Positions 16,410 to 24,095 of a stretch of 28,690 nt of DNA are shown in pieces; the first letter of the stretch is position 1, and every line of letters starts with the position of its first letter. The translations under genes were made by a program, and so were the position numbers. The notes below the pieces were generated by a model. The model was not told where the DNA came from. It ran no database searches and saw only the letters and a list, made by a program, of their open reading frames with translations. The stretch is from an uncultured Dorea sp. (GTDB taxonomy: Bacteria > Bacillota > Clostridia > Lachnospirales > Lachnospiraceae). Location of the stretch: contig CAQNVT010000101.1 of NCBI GenBank assembly GCA_948844705.1, forward strand, positions 1-28,690. The letters run 5' to 3'.

Positions 16410-17174
16410 ATGAACAGAGAAATCGCAAGGATGACATGGAAGGAATTTGAAGAAGCAAAACGGACGAAGACACTGATTATCCCGGTTGGCTCTCTGGAGC
16501 AGCACGGATACCACCTCCCGATGGAAACGGATGTGATTATTTCGTCAGGTCTTGCAAAGGTGCTGGCCGAAAAAATAGACGGAATTGTAGCACCGCCGGT
16601 TAATTATGGATATAAATCTCAGCCGAACAGCGGAGGGGGGCCTCTTTTCCCCGGAACGGTCGACTTAAACGGCGATACGCTGGTTCGCCTTGTTTATGAT
16701 ATGCTGTGCGAATTTGCGCGTGACGGAGTAAAGAAAATTTTTATAAGCAATGGTCATTTTGAAAATGAAGCATTTCTGGTAGAGGCGGTTGATCTGGCAA
16801 CCAGACAGTATGATATACATGTCGTACTGGCAAGCTGGTGGGATCAGATTCCTTCCGATATGGTGGAGAAATGCTTTGAGGAAGTACCGTTCCCGGGCTG
16901 GGCATTGGAGCATGCGGCTGTCACGGAGACATCTATGGTTATGTATTTTACACCGGAGCTGGTACATATGGACCGGTTTGTTGAGGAGGAGTTCCGCAAG
17001 CCTGGGCTTTATCATGATTATCCTATAAAACCAGGGATTGTTCCGGCATCCGGTGTGTTGGCTACGGCCCGCACAAGCAGTCGGGGAAAAGGAGCTCTGC
17101 TTGTTGAAAGTATAACGGATGCGTATGCCGGGATCTGCCGCGAAGCATTTAAATCATACGATGATACACTATAA
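16410..17174 (+). CDS. Creatininase-family amidohydrolase
   Basis: Creatininase hydrolyses the cyclic amide creatinine to creatine; other family members act on formamide-type intermediates or peptide precursors. Residues E30, H32, D41, H116 and E118 have exactly the spacing of the P. putida creatininase ligands E34, H36, D45, H120 and E122. W144, W164, E167, H168 and E173 also fall in register with W154, W174, E177, H178 and E183 (numbering from memory). Tyr121 is replaced by Phe117 in NGHFENE. The 254-residue size is normal. A TTG at 16398 extends the frame, but ATG 16410 has the GGAGG site. It sits 27 bases after the ureohydrolase, whose substrate class (guanidines) fits its product. Confidence 0.86.
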   Translation: MNREIARMTWKEFEEAKRTKTLIIPVGSLEQHGYHLPMETDVIISSGLAKVLAEKIDGIVAPPVNYGYKSQPNSGGGPLFPGTVDLNGDTLVRLVYDMLCEFARDGVKKIFISNGHFENEAFLVEAVDLATRQYDIHVVLASWWDQIPSDMVEKCFEEVPFPGWALEHAAVTETSMVMYFTPELVHMDRFVEEEFRKPGLYHDYPIKPGIVPASGVLATARTSSRGKGALLVESITDAYAGICREAFKSYDDTL

Positions 17175-17185
17175 AGCGGCAGGAA

Positions 17186-18486
17186 ATGAGCTTTCAGGAG
17201 GTTACTGCGAGCGGGAAGGCGGGAATTTTGAATACAAATGAGATTTGTTCATTCGTAGAGCACAATCGTGAGGAAATAGTAAGCTTAAGCCGTAAAATCT
17301 GGTCAAATCCGGAGGGACCTTACAGAGAATACAAAGCAAGTGAATGGACGGGAGAGCTTTTAGAAAAGCATGGGTTTTATATTGAGCGGGAGGCCGGAGG
17401 AATAAAGACCGCTCTAAAAGCGAAATATGGTTTTGGACACCCGGTCATTGGCTTTTTAGGTGAATATGACGCATTACCCGGATTAAGCCAGTCTGTGTGC
17501 GCTCATCCGAATCCTGTGCAGGGGCAGGAGTATGGACATGGGTGCGGACATAATCTGATCTGTGCAGCAAATGCAGGCGCGGTAATTTCCCTGAAACAAA
17601 TCATGGAAAAAGAAAAACTGTCCGGAACTATCATTTTTTATGGATGTCCGGCGGAGGAAGTCCTTACGGGAAAAGCTTTTATGGCCAGAGCAGGTTTGTT
17701 TGAGGAGCTGGATGCGGCCTTTGCATTTCATCCGATGGACTGTAATATGGCGACTTACGGAAATATGGTTGCTGCAAATACGGCAAAGTTTCATTTTAAG
17801 GGGATTTCCGCCCATGCTGCGTCGGAACCATATAATGGCCGTTCTGCGTTGGATGCGGTAGAACTTATGGATGTAGGAGCAAATTACCTGAGAGAGCACG
17901 TAAAACCGGATGTCAGAATTCATTATGCGATTACAGAATGCGGAGGCGTTCCGAATATAGTCCCGGATAAGGCGGCTGTCTGGTATTTTGTAAGAGCATC
18001 AATCAGGGAAGATGTGGAAAATGTATATCAAAGACTGGTGAAAATAGCAGAAGGCGCTGCGCTGATGACAGAAACGGAACTGGAGGTCGAGTTTTTAGGC
18101 GGCTGCTATGACACATTAAATAATAAGGTATTGGAAAATGTGATACATAAGGCCATGATTGAAATTCCGCAGGAGCCATGGAGTATGGAAGAGATAGCTT
18201 TTGCGTCAAGGCTTAATTCATTCTATAAAAAAAATAAGAGTGCCAGACAAAAAGCCTATGCAATAATATCGGAGCGCCGGGGCACAACTGGCAGATCACA
18301 GCCTGTTCCGGACACAGCATTGGAGAAAAAGGAATGATGTATGCGGCAAAAATACTGGCAAGGGCTGCGGCTGCGCTGATGTCAGAGCCGGAGCTGGTCA
18401 TAAGGGCGGCTGAAGAGTTTTGCCTGGAAACATCGGGGAGGCCATATCGATGCCCATTGCCGCCGGAACTGCAGATACAAGTATGA
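17186..18486 (+). pseudogene. Broken M20 amidohydrolase (AbgB/PM20D2-like)
   Basis: The N-terminal ~345 residues are a good M20 family D enzyme: GEYDALPGL, HGCGHN (from H118), CPAEE (E157, E158) and a dimerisation insert starting FKGISAHAASEP. Homologues cut amide bonds, for example p-aminobenzoyl-glutamate (AbgB) or beta-alanyl-lysine/Xaa-Arg (PM20D2). After LNSFYKK the frame loses homology and ends at 18337. The true C-terminus, IGAPGHNWQITACSGHSIGE then KGMMYAAKILA to PPELQIQV, continues in another frame from about 18241 to the TGA at 18484-18486. The STDVGDVSW region expected between the two parts is missing, so there is both a frameshift and a loss of roughly 50 codons. Natural decay or assembly error could explain it. 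Position closes the creatininase/ureohydrolase cluster. Confidence 0.82.
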
Positions 18487-18505
18487 TATGATTAAACTAA
18501 GAAAA

Positions 18506-18575
18506 CGGCCGGTGCCATGACAATTATGTCGGGACATCGGCTATTTCATTTTCCCTCTTTTTTTGTTCCTTTGTT
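18506..18575 (+). terminator. Probable terminator ending the hydrolase cluster
   Basis: An imperfect hairpin, GCCGGTG...CATCGGC with inner ATGACA/TGTC pairing (about 18508-18540), is followed by a T-rich tail (CATTTTCCCTCTTTTTTTG). It lies between the broken M20 gene and cls. Mismatches make it weaker than the others. Confidence 0.5.
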
Positions 18576-18641
18576 TGCGTGTCTTAAGATATTGTGATAA
18601 ACTGTATCCTGTAGCAAACTGACAGCAAGGGGGAATATGAC

Positions 18642-20204
18642 ATGAAGAAAAATGAAGCGCCCGGAACAGCGAAAAAAGGGCTGTTCCGTATTGTATTCAG
18701 CCGTACGGGTATTATCCTGCTTTTGATTCTTGTACAGCTTATATGGTTCTTGCGCATACCATATTATCTGGGGGCATATCTTCGATATTTTTACGGTGTG
18801 CTTGTGATACTGGAGGTTATAGTAATTATTTATATTATAAATGCGGAGGAAAATCCGGCATTTAAGATGACGTGGATGCTTTTTGTAGTTGCGCTTCCGT
18901 TTATAGGCACGCCTTTTTATATTTTTGTTAAGATGCAGATGAAAAACAGCCTTATGAGGGGGAGGCTCTCTGAGCTTAAGCTTAAGGAAGCAGACTATAT
19001 GCGCCAGGACAGGGAGATCGTGGAGGCTTTGTGGGCAAGTAAATCTGCCAATGCCAATCTTGCTTATTATCTGTCCCAGCGGGTGGGCTATCCGGTTTAC
19101 CGGAACACGGAGGTGACGTATTTTCCGCTGGGCGAGGATAAGTTCCGGAGTATGGTTACGGAGCTCCGCAATGCAAGAAAATTCATATTTATGGAATATT
19201 TTATCGTGGAATACGGTTTTATGTGGGATACCATTTTAAACATCCTTAAGAGGAAGGCGGCGGACGGAGTAGAGGTCCGTTTCATGTATGACGGTATGTG
19301 CGCCATATCCATGCTTCCCTATGATTATCCGGAAAGGCTTAGAAAGTTCGGGATCAACTGCAAGATGTCGAATCCGATGAAGCCGTTTTTATCTACGGTG
19401 CAGAATAACCGGGATCACCGCAAGATCTGCGTGATAGACGGACGGGTAGGATTTACCGGCGGTGTGAATATCGGAGACGAATATATTAACAGGAAGGAGC
19501 GTTTCGGGCACTGGAAGGATACGGCCGTTATGCTGAAGGGCGACGCAGTACAGAGTCTTACGATGATGTTTCTTGAGATGTGGAATGTAGAGGAGCGGGG
19601 AGAGGAGAATTACCGGAGGTATCTTACGCCTAAGGCACGAGGGTTAAAAAGAGAGCTTGGATATGTGATTCCTTATGCGGACAGTCCTTTTGATAACGAA
19701 AATGTAGGTGAGGAGGTTTATTTTCATATACTGAATCACGCAAAGAAATATGTACATATTATGACGCCTTATCTGATCCTCGACAATGAGATGATCACGA
19801 CGCTTACAAGGGTGGCAAAATGCGGAATCGAGGTCATTATCATCATGCCGCATATTCCGGATAAATGGTATGCGTTTGCTGTGGCAAAAACCTATTATAA
19901 GGAGCTGATTGAAAGCGGCGTCCAGATTTTTGAGTATACCCCGGGATTTGTCCATGCGAAGGTGTTTGTCTCTGATGATGATACCGCGACCGTGGGGACG
20001 ATCAATCTGGATTACAGGAGCCTCTACCTGCATTTTGAATGCGGGACTTTTATTTACAATAATTATGAGGTCGAAAAAATTGAGAGAGATTTTGAGCAGA
20101 CATTGGCAAAATGCCATAAGGTGACGCTGGTCGAGGTGAAGGGTCAAACACTTCTTACAAAGCTTTCGGGAAAAGTCTTAAGACTGATCGCGCCTCTTAT
20201 GTAA
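18642..20204 (+). CDS. cls: Cardiolipin synthase
   Basis: A membrane-bound phospholipase D-type enzyme that joins two phosphatidylglycerols to make cardiolipin and glycerol. Two N-terminal transmembrane helices (about residues 20-45 and 50-75) lead to a second-helix/loop region and two HKD motifs: HRKICVIDGRVGFTGG (H259) and HAKVFVSDDDTATVGT (H438). The 520-residue length suits the bacterial ClsA type. The GGINI-like segment is GGVNIGDEY, and the C-terminal LDYRSLYLHFE is canonical. A GGGGG-rich ribosome site precedes ATG 18642. It stands alone, flanked by the hydrolase cluster and purA. Confidence 0.94.
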   Translation: MKKNEAPGTAKKGLFRIVFSRTGIILLLILVQLIWFLRIPYYLGAYLRYFYGVLVILEVIVIIYIINAEENPAFKMTWMLFVVALPFIGTPFYIFVKMQMKNSLMRGRLSELKLKEADYMRQDREIVEALWASKSANANLAYYLSQRVGYPVYRNTEVTYFPLGEDKFRSMVTELRNARKFIFMEYFIVEYGFMWDTILNILKRKAADGVEVRFMYDGMCAISMLPYDYPERLRKFGINCKMSNPMKPFLSTVQNNRDHRKICVIDGRVGFTGGVNIGDEYINRKERFGHWKDTAVMLKGDAVQSLTMMFLEMWNVEERGEENYRRYLTPKARGLKRELGYVIPYADSPFDNENVGEEVYFHILNHAKKYVHIMTPYLILDNEMITTLTRVAKCGIEVIIIMPHIPDKWYAFAVAKTYYKELIESGVQIFEYTPGFVHAKVFVSDDDTATVGTINLDYRSLYLHFECGTFIYNNYEVEKIERDFEQTLAKCHKVTLVEVKGQTLLTKLSGKVLRLIAPLM

Positions 20205-20245
20205 TAAGGAATGCTTTAAATTCCTGTTTAAAATAAAGAAAAGCA

Positions 20246-20275
20246 TTGTACATATCCGGCAAAGTATAGTATAAT
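20246..20275 (+). promoter_or_regulatory. Sigma-A-type promoter of purA
   Basis: TTGTAC (20246-20251), an 18-base spacer and the perfect TATAAT (20270-20275) lie 65-70 bases before the purA ATG. No purine riboswitch or obvious PurR box is recognised in the short leader. Confidence 0.72.
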
Positions 20276-20345
20276 GCTAACGGTGCTTTTAGGTGACCAT
20301 AAAGAAAAGATGTGAGATTACTTATATCATTTAGGAGGAATGGAT

Positions 20346-21623
20346 ATGGTTAGAGCAGTAGTAGGTGCAAACTGGGGAGATGAAGGCAAAGGCAAGATTA
20401 CGGATATGCTTGCAAGAGAGGCCGATATTATCGTCCGCTTTCAGGGCGGAGCGAATGCCGGGCATACGATCATCAATAATTATGGGAAATTTGCTCTTCA
20501 TACATTGCCGTCAGGTGTATTCTACGATCATACGACCAGCATTATAGGAAACGGTGTGGCGTTGGACGTGCCGGTGCTGTTTAAGGAGGTACAGTCTATT
20601 GTGGACAGGGGAGTTCCGAAGCCGAGGATTCTCGTATCTGACCGTGCACAGATGGTAATGTCCTATCACAAGAATTTTGATGCTTATGAGGAGGAGAGGC
20701 TTGGAGGAAAGTCTTTCGGTTCTACAAAGTCCGGAATTGCGCCATTCTACTCAGATAAATTTGCAAAAATCGGCTTTCAGGTAAGCGAGCTTTTTGATGA
20801 TGAGCTTCTTAAGGAAAAAGTAAAAAGAGTTGCGGAGCAGAAAAATGTCCTGCTTGAACATTTTTACCATAAGCCTCTTATTAAAACGGAGGAGCTCTAC
20901 GCGGAGCTTAAGGAGTATAAGGAGATGATAGAACCGTTTGTATGTGATACGTCTCTGTATCTTTATAATGCCATAAAGGAAGGCAAGAGTATCCTGTTAG
21001 AGGGACAGCTCGGGACCTTAAAGGATCCGGATCATGGAATTTATCCGATGGTTACCTCATCCTCCACGCTTGCAGGCTATGGAGCGATCGGCGCGGGGAT
21101 TCCTCCCTATGAGATCAAGAAGGTGATCACCGTATGCAAGGCATATTCGAGTGCGGTAGGAGCAGGTGCGTTTGTAAGCGAGATCTTCGGCGATGAGGCA
21201 GACGAGCTCAGAAAAAGAGGCGGAGACGGCGGTGAGTTCGGCGCAACGACCGGACGTCCCAGACGAATGGGATGGTTTGACTGCGTGGCGTCAAAATACG
21301 GATTACGGCTTCAGGGCACAACAGACGTGGCATTTACGGTGCTGGATGTTCTTGGGTATCTGGATGAGATCCCGGTGTGCGTAGGTTATGAGATCGACGG
21401 AGAGGTTACAAAGGAATTTCCTACGACCCATCTTCTTGAGAAGGCAAAGCCGGTGCTTAAGAGATTGCCGGGCTGGAAGTGTGACATCCGAGGAATCAAG
21501 ACCTATGAGGAGCTTCCGGAAAACTGCCGGAAATACATTGAATTTATTGAAGGAGAAGTGGGCTTCCCGATCACGATGGTTTCTAACGGGCCGGGGAGAG
21601 AGGATATTATTTATAGGAAATAG
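20346..21623 (+). CDS. purA: Adenylosuccinate synthetase
   Basis: PurA joins IMP and aspartate with GTP to form adenylosuccinate, the first committed step to AMP. The N-terminus VVGANWGDEGKGKITDML holds the GTP/IMP P-loop with the catalytic Asp. NAGHTII carries the catalytic His, GFQVSEL and GTLKDPDHGIYPMVTSSSTL follow, and TTGRPRRMGWFD is the guanine/Asp-binding loop. An in-frame ATG at 20340 sits almost on the AGGAGG (20333-20338); the ATG at 20346 has proper 7-base spacing and gives the canonical MVRAVVGANWGDEG start, 425 residues. Single gene with its own promoter. Confidence 0.96.
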   Translation: MVRAVVGANWGDEGKGKITDMLAREADIIVRFQGGANAGHTIINNYGKFALHTLPSGVFYDHTTSIIGNGVALDVPVLFKEVQSIVDRGVPKPRILVSDRAQMVMSYHKNFDAYEEERLGGKSFGSTKSGIAPFYSDKFAKIGFQVSELFDDELLKEKVKRVAEQKNVLLEHFYHKPLIKTEELYAELKEYKEMIEPFVCDTSLYLYNAIKEGKSILLEGQLGTLKDPDHGIYPMVTSSSTLAGYGAIGAGIPPYEIKKVITVCKAYSSAVGAGAFVSEIFGDEADELRKRGGDGGEFGATTGRPRRMGWFDCVASKYGLRLQGTTDVAFTVLDVLGYLDEIPVCVGYEIDGEVTKEFPTTHLLEKAKPVLKRLPGWKCDIRGIKTYEELPENCRKYIEFIEGEVGFPITMVSNGPGREDIIYRK

Positions 21624-21835
21624 TGATGGGAAATCTTAAATTTCTTTAAGAAATATCTCATTGAATTTTTAGAAAACCTCCATATTGCGGACATATTTAA
21701 ATCATATAATATTATTGCGATCGGGAAACAGATGAAAAAAAGAAGGCATATATTTGATAGAGCAATAATATAATAGTAAGGCGGGAATCATGCTCCGGGA
21801 ATATCCGGGGCGGCAGCAGGATTGGAGGTAATATT

Positions 21836-21991
21836 ATGCAGCAGAAAAAAAGACTTGATTATCCGGAAGTGATTTCGACAGAGGAGTATCTGGAAAAAAG
21901 AAGGAAGATAAAGGAGAAAGAGCAAAGCAAGGACAGGAGGAAGAAGCTGTCCGGAAATCAGATGTGGATGCTGGCGGAATTATACGGTTAG
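21836..21991 (+). CDS. Small charged protein of 51 residues, function unknown
   Basis: An open frame too short for many gene finders, but with strong support. GGAGG at 21824-21828 is seven bases before the ATG, and a 12-bp perfect terminator hairpin follows nine bases after the stop. The product is rich in Lys, Glu and Arg (MQQKKRLDYPEVISTEEYLE, then a helical KRRKIKEKEQSKDRRKK stretch) and ends NQMWMLAELYG. It could form a single charged helix that binds RNA or another protein. No family is recognised. The upstream 210 bases after purA are A/T-rich and could carry its promoter; two TATAAT-like boxes are present, but no well-spaced -35 was found. Confidence 0.7.
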   Translation: MQQKKRLDYPEVISTEEYLEKRRKIKEKEQSKDRRKKLSGNQMWMLAELYG

Positions 21992-21999
21992 AGCATAGG

Positions 22000-22039
22000 A
22001 CAGACAGATTCGTGTTATTTGGAATCTGTCTGTTTTTTG
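22000..22039 (+). terminator. Strong intrinsic terminator overlapping the 3' end of the convergent gene
   Basis: ACAGACAGATTC (22000-22011) pairs perfectly with GAATCTGTCTGT (22022-22033) over a 10-base loop, then TTTTT. The stop codon of the minus-strand gene (22015-22017) lies inside the loop, so the 3' arm and U-tract also encode the last residues (KKQTDSK) of that protein. Confidence 0.9.
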
Positions 22040-22269
22040 TCGGGGGTGTCTGCGGATCTATTGCTTTCATCGTCAGAGGAGGGCCGTGTGACGCGGTACA
22101 CGAGGGCATAGCCGTAGAGCAGGATCGGAAATATAACCGTGCAGACGATAGAGGCCGTCAGAAGATTTTGTGCCTGCGGGCTGTCGATCAGGGAAAAGAT
22201 CAGGGTGGAGGCATACATGGCCAGTAGAAGAAGGGCTCCTAAAAGGGCAAGGATTCGCTTTATTTTCAT
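22015..22269 (-). CDS. Small two-helix membrane protein, function unknown
   Basis: An 84-residue protein beginning MKIKRILALLGALLLLAMYA. A longer frame exists upstream, but the start at 22269 follows an AAGGCGG-type ribosome site. Two hydrophobic helices are predicted (about residues 5-26 and 37-60), separated by SLIDSPQAQN, and a charged C-terminal tail (DDESNRSADTPDKKQTDSK) follows the YRVTR stop-transfer patch. It is convergent with the 51-residue gene and divergent from the SEC-C gene. A possible -10 (TATAAT on the minus strand, 22354-22349) lies about 80 bases upstream. No family name is recognised, though similar small proteins are common in Lachnospiraceae. Confidence 0.7.
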   Translation of the reverse strand: MKIKRILALLGALLLLAMYASTLIFSLIDSPQAQNLLTASIVCTVIFPILLYGYALVYRVTRPSSDDESNRSADTPDKKQTDSK

Positions 22270-22385
22270 GGGGATACCGCCTTTCGTATAAGGATTTTGG
22301 GGCAAAAGATCTTTTGTATTGTAACTGTGAAGGTACTGAACAGTTACTATTATATAGTGAAAGGGCAGGGAAAGTAAAGCAAATA

Positions 22386-22409
22386 TAAGGATTTATGTAA
22401 GGATTTATG
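22386..22409 (+). repeat. 12-bp perfect tandem duplication in the intergenic region
   Basis: TAAGGATTTATG occurs twice back to back (22386-22397 and 22398-22409) between two divergent genes, just upstream of the SEC-C gene's promoter. It could be a regulator binding pair or a slippage duplication. Confidence 0.7.
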
Positions 22410-22421
22410 AAAAATAGTACT

Positions 22422-22449
22422 TTGAAAATGCAGGAAAGTGTTTTATAAT
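22422..22449 (+). promoter_or_regulatory. Sigma-A-type promoter of the SEC-C gene
   Basis: TTGAAA (22422-22427), a 16-base spacer and TATAAT (22444-22449) precede the gene start at 22510 by about 60 bases. The leader contains no further structure that I can see. Confidence 0.72.
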
Positions 22450-22509
22450 ATAGCGTACATAGTGCTGTCAGGTGCTGTAAATAAAAAGAATACAAAGGAG
22501 TATTAGAAT

Positions 22510-23016
22510 ATGAGCCGTACATTATTAGAAGAGTGGAGAGATATTGCCTATGATGAGAGCGCTGACAAGGGTAAGATTCAGCGATTCTGGGGAAGCTATT
22601 TTCAGATTGAGAAGGAGATCTACGAAAAGCTGCTGGTGAATCCGGACGAGGAGGTAAAGGGGACGGTAAAAGAGCTCGCCGGGAAATACGGGCAGGAGGT
22701 CCTTACGATGGTAGGCTTCCTTGACGGGATTAATGACAGCTTAAAGGAAGCGAATCCGATCGAGACAATGGATGAGAATACGGTTGTAAGCCTTGCGTTT
22801 GATAAGGAAAAGCTGTATAAGAATATGGTGGCCGCAAAGGCTGACTGGCTGTATGAGCTTCCGCAGTGGAAGGACATTTATACGGAAGAGGAGCTTAAGA
22901 GGCTTTATAAGGAGCAGAAGGAATCCGGCACGATCCGTAAGGAAAAGAAGATCGGGCGCAATGATCCGTGTCCGTGCGGCTCCGGGAAAAAATATAAGAA
23001 ATGCTGTGGAAAATAA
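22510..23016 (+). CDS. SEC-C zinc-binding domain protein
   Basis: A 168-residue protein with a C-terminal SEC-C motif, [17 protein letters not shown], where four cysteines bind zinc as in the tail of SecA. The N-terminal ~110 residues are helical ([13 protein letters not shown]..., [20 protein letters not shown]) and have no recognised enzyme motif. In Lachnospiraceae such proteins are common singletons; a role in protein export, SecB-like chaperone contact or metal sensing is possible but unproven. It has its own promoter and an AAAGGAG site. The stop overlaps the start of the next gene by 16 bases, so the two are translationally coupled. Confidence 0.85.
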   Translation: MSRTLLEEWRDIAYDESADKGKIQRFWGSYFQIEKEIYEKLLVNPDEEVKGTVKELAGKYGQEVLTMVGFLDGINDSLKEANPIETMDENTVVSLAFDKEKLYKNMVAAKADWLYELPQWKDIYTEEELKRLYKEQKESGTIRKEKKIGRNDPCPCGSGKKYKKCCGK

Positions 23017-23729
23017 TTACCCTTCTCGGAGTTCTCTGCCTCTTATATTATGCTTTCATGTGCTTTTTGATCAGGAGGTGGAACTCCACATTTTCCAGAT
23101 TCTGGATCGCAGCGGGTGTCAGTTTTCTTCTGCTGGGAACGGTGAGACCGGAGGAGGCGGTTTATCCGCTGTTTGCTTTCGGCATAATATTTTTTGCCGT
23201 GGAGTTTAAGATCCTGCTGGGAATGATACCCTGCAGGGAGAAAAATCTTCCGTATCTGGTCGTTCTCGGTGCACAGGTAAGAGGAAAACGGCTCAGCAGC
23301 TCCCTTTACCGGAGGATCGAGCGGGCAAGGCAGTATCTTCTGCAGAATCCGGAGACTGTGGTGATCGTATCCGGCGGCCGGGGAAAGGGTGAAGATATTA
23401 CCGAGGCTCTGGCCATGAAGCAATACCTGACCAGGCAGGGAATTTCAGAGGCGAGGATCTGTATGGAAGATTCATCCACGACAACAGAGGAAAATCTTAA
23501 GCTTTCTTCGGAATATATCCGGGACCTAAGCCTGCCGGTAGGGATCGTAACCAACAATTTTCATATGTACCGCGCATGCTGCTATGCAAGAAGACTTGGA
23601 TATAAGAATCCGCGGGCAGTGCCGGCGGGCTGTCCGCCGGTGTTCTTTGTGAATTATATGGTGCGTGAATTTTTTGCGCTTATGAAGATGCTGCTTATGG
23701 GGACAGGGTTTTTTCAATCTGGGACGTAG
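23001..23729 (+). CDS. YdcF/SanA-like (DUF218) membrane protein
   Basis: A 242-residue protein with three N-terminal transmembrane helices (about residues 3-24, 35-50, 55-75) and a DUF218 domain. The domain shows [40 protein letters not shown], the acidic [12 protein letters not shown] loop and NNFHMYRA, all typical of the YdcF/ElyC group, which are linked to cell-envelope polysaccharide or lipid-carrier metabolism. The start overlaps the SEC-C gene by 16 bases. The stop codon (23727-23729) lies inside a perfect palindrome. The biochemical reaction is not known for this branch. Confidence 0.87.
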   Translation: MLWKIITLLGVLCLLYYAFMCFLIRRWNSTFSRFWIAAGVSFLLLGTVRPEEAVYPLFAFGIIFFAVEFKILLGMIPCREKNLPYLVVLGAQVRGKRLSSSLYRRIERARQYLLQNPETVVIVSGGRGKGEDITEALAMKQYLTRQGISEARICMEDSSTTTEENLKLSSEYIRDLSLPVGIVTNNFHMYRACCYARRLGYKNPRAVPAGCPPVFFVNYMVREFFALMKMLLMGTGFFQSGT

Positions 23730-23752
23730 TAAAATTAATTTTACTACGTCCC
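23721..23752. repeat. Perfect 32-bp palindrome spanning the ydcF stop (REP-like)
   Basis: GGGACGTAGTAAAATT is followed directly by its exact reverse complement, AATTTTACTACGTCCC, with no spacer. No T-tract follows on the plus strand, so it is not a standard intrinsic terminator. The shape and GGGAC ends resemble dispersed palindromic repeats of clostridial genomes, perhaps mobilised by REP-type tyrosine transposases, though no such gene is present here. Confidence 0.8.
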
Positions 23753-23763
23753 CAACTTGGAGG

Positions 23764-23791
23764 TTGACAAAGAAAAAGAGAATGTTATAAT
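23764..23791 (+). promoter_or_regulatory. Sigma-A-type promoter of the T-box operon
   Basis: TTGACA (23764-23769), a 16-base spacer and TATAAT (23786-23791) immediately precede the T-box leader. The predicted start is near 23799. Confidence 0.85.
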
Positions 23792-23798
23792 AGTAGCA

Positions 23799-24047
23799 TA
23801 TCGAAAACGCGCTGACGAGACGAGTAAGCTGGGAAAGAGATGAAAGAGAGAGAAGCCTGAGGCTGAAAGCTTCTTATCCCGGAACCTTCTGAAGACTACC
23901 TCTGAGCGGCTGTAAAGCAGTCCGGTGATTCCGTTATCATCATAATAAGTGATTCTGGCCGCAGGCCAGGATAAGCGGGGTGGAACCGCGAGTATCATGC
24001 AGACTCGTCCCTTGCAGCATGTCAGGTGCTGTGAGGGATTTTTTTTT
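23799..24047 (+). ncRNA. T-box riboswitch leader, threonine type
   Basis: A T-box is an RNA leader that reads the charging state of a tRNA. The T-box core AAGCGGGGTGGAACCGCG (23973-23990) is clear. Stem I ends with GAAGACTACCTCTGAGCGG (23891-23909), in which the specifier is ACU (23895-23897) or ACC (23898-23900); both mean Thr. The antiterminator UGGA (23981-23984) can pair with a tRNA 3' end UCCA, matching the U discriminator of the tRNA-Thr at 2572. The terminator follows (24007-24047): CCCTTGCAGCA with TGCTGTGAGGG, then nine T. When uncharged tRNA-Thr binds, transcription should read through into the AKR-thioesterase-thrS genes. Confidence 0.92.
24007..24047 (+). terminator. Regulated terminator of the T-box
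   Basis: The stem CCCTTGCAGCA/TGCTGTGAGGG (two G-U pairs allowed) has a 7-base loop and is followed by nine T residues (24039-24047). It is mutually exclusive with the antiterminator containing UGGA. Confidence 0.88.
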
Positions 24048-24095
24048 CGGTATGGGTACCGTTATTAATCTTTTTTGACAGAAAAGGAGAAGTGT

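Noticed and set aside
20205..20345. Purine riboswitch or PurR operator before purA
   Set aside because: The leader lacks the conserved three-way-junction motifs of a purine riboswitch and shows only an ordinary promoter.
21681..21775. TATAAT-like boxes at 21705 and 21769 as promoter of the 51-residue gene
   Set aside because: Neither has a -35 element at 16-18 bases; in such A/T-rich DNA these boxes arise easily by chance.
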